Assembly (NCBI GenBank): GCA_963725505.1
Contig: CAVRYN010000015.1
Location: 1-64,000 of the forward strand
Length of the DNA stretch: 64,000 nucleotides
Origin: Udaeobacter sp963725505
GTDB lineage: Bacteria; Verrucomicrobiota; Verrucomicrobiia; Chthoniobacterales; UBA10450
Direction of reading: 5' to 3'
The notes under the pieces were generated by a model. That model saw only the letters and a list, made by a program, of their open reading frames with translations. It ran no database searches and was not told the DNA's origin. Shown here one piece after another: positions 61,847 through 64,000 of the stretch; within the stretch, counting starts at the first letter, position 1, and the number at the start of each line of letters is the position of its first letter. The position numbers and the translations under genes are program-made.

Positions 61847-62656
61847 ATGATCGAAGCACCGTCGTCTCCAAAGCCGTCTACCAGACCTCATCCGGTTCCA
61901 GGTAATTCGTCGCCTATGATCGAGGTGCGTTCATTGACAAAAAAAATTGGTCAGCAGGAGATTTTGCGCGGCGTTGATCTTGAGGTGCAGACCGGTGAAA
62001 CTCTTGCCATCATCGGGCGAAGCGGCGGCGGCAAGAGCGTTTTGCTTAAACATCTCGTAGGATTGATGGAACCGAACCGGGGAGAAATTTGGATCCAGGG
62101 CCAAAACATTATCGGCTTGAACGAGCGCCAGCTTGGGGCGATCCGCCAAAAGGTTGGAATTCTTTTCCAAGGCGGCGCGCTTTTTGATTCGATGACGGTG
62201 GAAGACAACATTGCATTTCCTTTGCGCGAAGCCGGCGAACGCGATGCGAAGATTTTGCACTCAAAAGTCGCGGAGATGCTTGAGGTGATGGAAATGGAGG
62301 GAGAGGAGGCCAAGATGCCGGAGAGTTTGAGTGGCGGAATGAAGAAACGGGTGGGTCTCGCGCGCGCCATCATTCGCCGACCTTCGTGCGTATTATACGA
62401 CGAGCCGACGGCAGGGCTTGATCCTGTTGTGGCGGACAGCATCAATCGATTGATCCGCCGGTTGCAGCAACGCTTTGGAATGACCAGCGTCGTGGTTACC
62501 CACGATATGAAAAGCGCGTTCGATGTAGCTGATCGGATTGCGTACCTGCACGAAGGTCGCGTCTATTTTCACGGAACTGCGACTGAGCTTCAACAGTCGA
62601 CTGATCCTCTCATTGAGGATTTCCTGCTCGGCCGATCTGACGGCAGGGGCGATTGA
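61847..62656 (+). CDS. mlaF: MlaF-type ABC transporter ATPase
   Basis: 269 residues. Walker A GRSGGGKSVLLKHLVGL, signature SLSGGMKKRVGLARAI, Walker B VLYDEPTAGLDPVV, H-loop VVTHDM. A leading 22 residues (Pro/Ser-rich) could be removed by starting at ATG 61916. Between mlaE and mlaD. Confidence 0.92.
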   Translation: MIEAPSSPKPSTRPHPVPGNSSPMIEVRSLTKKIGQQEILRGVDLEVQTGETLAIIGRSGGGKSVLLKHLVGLMEPNRGEIWIQGQNIIGLNERQLGAIRQKVGILFQGGALFDSMTVEDNIAFPLREAGERDAKILHSKVAEMLEVMEMEGEEAKMPESLSGGMKKRVGLARAIIRRPSCVLYDEPTAGLDPVVADSINRLIRRLQQRFGMTSVVVTHDMKSAFDVADRIAYLHEGRVYFHGTATELQQSTDPLIEDFLLGRSDGRGD

Positions 62657-62670
62657 CTCAATCGTCCTCG

Positions 62671-62697
62671 GCCGGTTGCGGTGAACCGCCGCTACCT
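62671..62697. repeat. REP-like hairpin between mlaF and mlaD
   Basis: GCGGT and ACCGC around GA, followed by CGCTACC. Diverged member of the CGCTACA-tailed family. Confidence 0.45.
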
Positions 62698-62735
62698 TGC
62701 GAAAATCAGCAGTAAGACGACAATTAGCGTCTCAA

Positions 62736-63605
62736 ATGAACCGGCACGAGCGAGGTTTGGAATTTAAAGTTGGTATTTTTGTTTTTGTGGGTTTGGCAAT
62801 GTTAGGCGCGCTGCTGGTGCAATTCGGCAGGCTGGGAGAGGGTTTCAAGACATATTACGCTCTGACAGTTCGCTTCAACAATGCGAGCGGACTTTTGAAA
62901 GGCTCCGATGTCCTGCTCGCCGGCGCGAGAATTGGAAAGGTTGCCGGTGGTCCGCGGCTGGTTCGCGAAGGCGATGGCGTGGCTGTGCCGCTGAAAATTT
63001 ATGATTACGTCAAGGTTCCAGAGGGCACCAAATTCACGGTTGGAAGCTCCGGACTGCTGGGCGATCGATTCGTTGTCGTTACGCCGCCGCCTGGACAACC
63101 GAAAGCGTACCTGACGCCGAATGCGTACATTAATGGAACGCGTGAGACCGGTATCGACGATCTCACACAGCAAGGCGGTGCTCTGGTAGGCGATCTCCGA
63201 ACCACGGTGCAAAAGTTGAATCAGGAAACTTTGTCTGCACAGAACATGGAGAACTTGAAATCGAGCATGGAACATTTGAACCAGGCTACCAGCGCTCTGG
63301 CAGAATCCTCCAAGAAGTTGGATGGAGTCATCGAGCAGGCGGATTCGACAATGGCTTCGGCGAAAAAGGCAGCCGACAATTTGCAGAACGCTATTGCAGA
63401 CACGCGCAAGGTGATTCGCAGCGCCGCACAAGGGAAAGGTTTGGTAGCGACGCTTCTGAACAATCAACAGTTGGCGGACGATCTGCACGCTCTGATCAGC
63501 AATTTGCGAGCGCACGGCGTCTTGTTTTATCGCGATACTGCCGCAACCGCTCAGCCAAAGCCGCCGGAGCAAACTAAACCGGTACGCCAAGCCCGGGGCC
63601 GTTGA
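62736..63605 (+). CDS. mlaD: MlaD-type MCE-domain substrate-binding protein
   Basis: 289 residues from ATG 62736; the upstream TTG 62697 lies in REP-like sequence. N-terminal span (FKVGIFVFVGLAMLGALLVQF), MCE domain (ALTVRFNNASGLLKGSDVLLAGARIGKV, TVGSSGLLGDRFVVVTP), a long helical part (about 150-260) and a Pro/Lys tail. Forms the periplasmic hexamer of the transporter. MlaB and MlaC genes are not seen. Confidence 0.9.
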   Translation: MNRHERGLEFKVGIFVFVGLAMLGALLVQFGRLGEGFKTYYALTVRFNNASGLLKGSDVLLAGARIGKVAGGPRLVREGDGVAVPLKIYDYVKVPEGTKFTVGSSGLLGDRFVVVTPPPGQPKAYLTPNAYINGTRETGIDDLTQQGGALVGDLRTTVQKLNQETLSAQNMENLKSSMEHLNQATSALAESSKKLDGVIEQADSTMASAKKAADNLQNAIADTRKVIRSAAQGKGLVATLLNNQQLADDLHALISNLRAHGVLFYRDTAATAQPKPPEQTKPVRQARGR

Positions 63606-63659
63606 GAACACGCCGTGCGGGTTGGATTTCTCTCGTAGCCGTATTCGTGGCCGACGGAA

Positions 63660-63995
63660 ATGACGCCTGACGATTTTCGGAAAATGGCGCTCAGCTTTCC
63701 GGAGGCGGTTGAATCAGCACATATGAGCCATCCCGATTTTCGCGTGTGCGGGAAAATCTTTGCCACGCTTGGTTACCCCGATGACGATTCGGCTGTAGTA
63801 AAACTGACCCCGGCAGAACAAAAACATTTTGTCCACTCGGCTCCTGAGGTCTTCCGGGCCGTCAAAGGCGCATGGGGACGGCGGGGAGCGACGAACGTGC
63901 GTTTGGCAACGGGGAAGCTCGCCAAAGTCCGCGAGGCACTTGCTCTCGCTTGGCACAACGCCGCGCCGAAGCGCCTTGCGAAATCGGGACGGTGA
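63660..63995 (+). CDS. MmcQ/YjbR-like protein
   Basis: 111 residues. MTPDDFRKMALSFPEAVESAHMSHPDFRVCGKIFATL is the typical opening of the YjbR/CyaY-like family, followed by VVKLTPAEQKHFVHSAPEVFRAVKGAWGRRGATNVRLA. Proposed DNA-binding; exact role unknown. It ends five bases before the window end. Confidence 0.8.
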   Translation: MTPDDFRKMALSFPEAVESAHMSHPDFRVCGKIFATLGYPDDDSAVVKLTPAEQKHFVHSAPEVFRAVKGAWGRRGATNVRLATGKLAKVREALALAWHNAAPKRLAKSGR

Positions 63996-64000
63996 GATTG

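Overview
The window reads as chromosomal DNA of a Gram-negative, probably soil-dwelling Verrucomicrobiota bacterium (Chthoniobacterales-like). This placement is inferred from gene content: an ECF sigma factor coupled to a Ser/Thr kinase with TPRs, a type II secretion pseudopilin cluster, MlaEFD lipid transport, an McsA-McsB-ClpC operon and abundant palindromic intergenic repeats. No rRNA, phage, insertion sequence or CRISPR array was seen. Two tRNA genes are present: Leu(UAA) and Cys(GCA).

Layout. 0-5 kb: a LuxR-type regulator with a degenerate receiver domain, tRNA-Leu, an FMN reductase / glycosyltransferase / release-factor-like gene string with overlapping ends, an LprI-like protein and a tiny lipoprotein. 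5-11 kb: gyrB, a Stf0-like sulfotransferase and gyrA packed as one minus-strand unit. 11-13 kb: psd-pssA (phosphatidylethanolamine synthesis). 13-19 kb: two genes that seem cut at one junction (TPR and HAF-repeat proteins), the ECF sigma/kinase pair and a multiply frameshifted nucleotidyltransferase. 19-23.5 kb: an Asp-box beta-propeller exoprotein and an FTR1 iron permease. 23.6-31.6 kb: type II secretion genes (H/I/J/K/L/M/C-like on plus, G and F on minus). 32-37 kb: a LuxR-type regulator divergent from an uncharacterised cassette ending in a 43-residue membrane protein. 37-42 kb: tRNA-Cys, hemL and a glycosidase-glycosyltransferase fusion. 41.6-46.8 kb: purL-purF-purM on the minus strand. 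47-53 kb: tandem secreted paralogues, an aminotransferase, transaldolase, trmL and a frameshifted repeat protein. 53-60 kb: an orphan LolD-like ATPase, ilvE, mcsA-mcsB-clpC and a Xer recombinase. 61-64 kb: mlaE-mlaF-mlaD and a YjbR-like gene.

The most unusual feature is how repeats have colonised the region. Long palindromes of one family lie at five gene starts, including both spacers of the pur cluster, and supply or touch the start codons of purM and xer. A second, REP-like hairpin family (ends TGTAGC / GCTACA) is intergenic but is also inserted in frame three times inside purL, next to an in-frame tandem 14-mer, so repeat DNA is apparently translated as part of an essential enzyme. The second point of interest is the 33.3-36.9 kb cassette, for which I recognise no described system. 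Frameshifts and the 13.7 kb junction could be genuine decay or assembly error; the sequence alone cannot tell.
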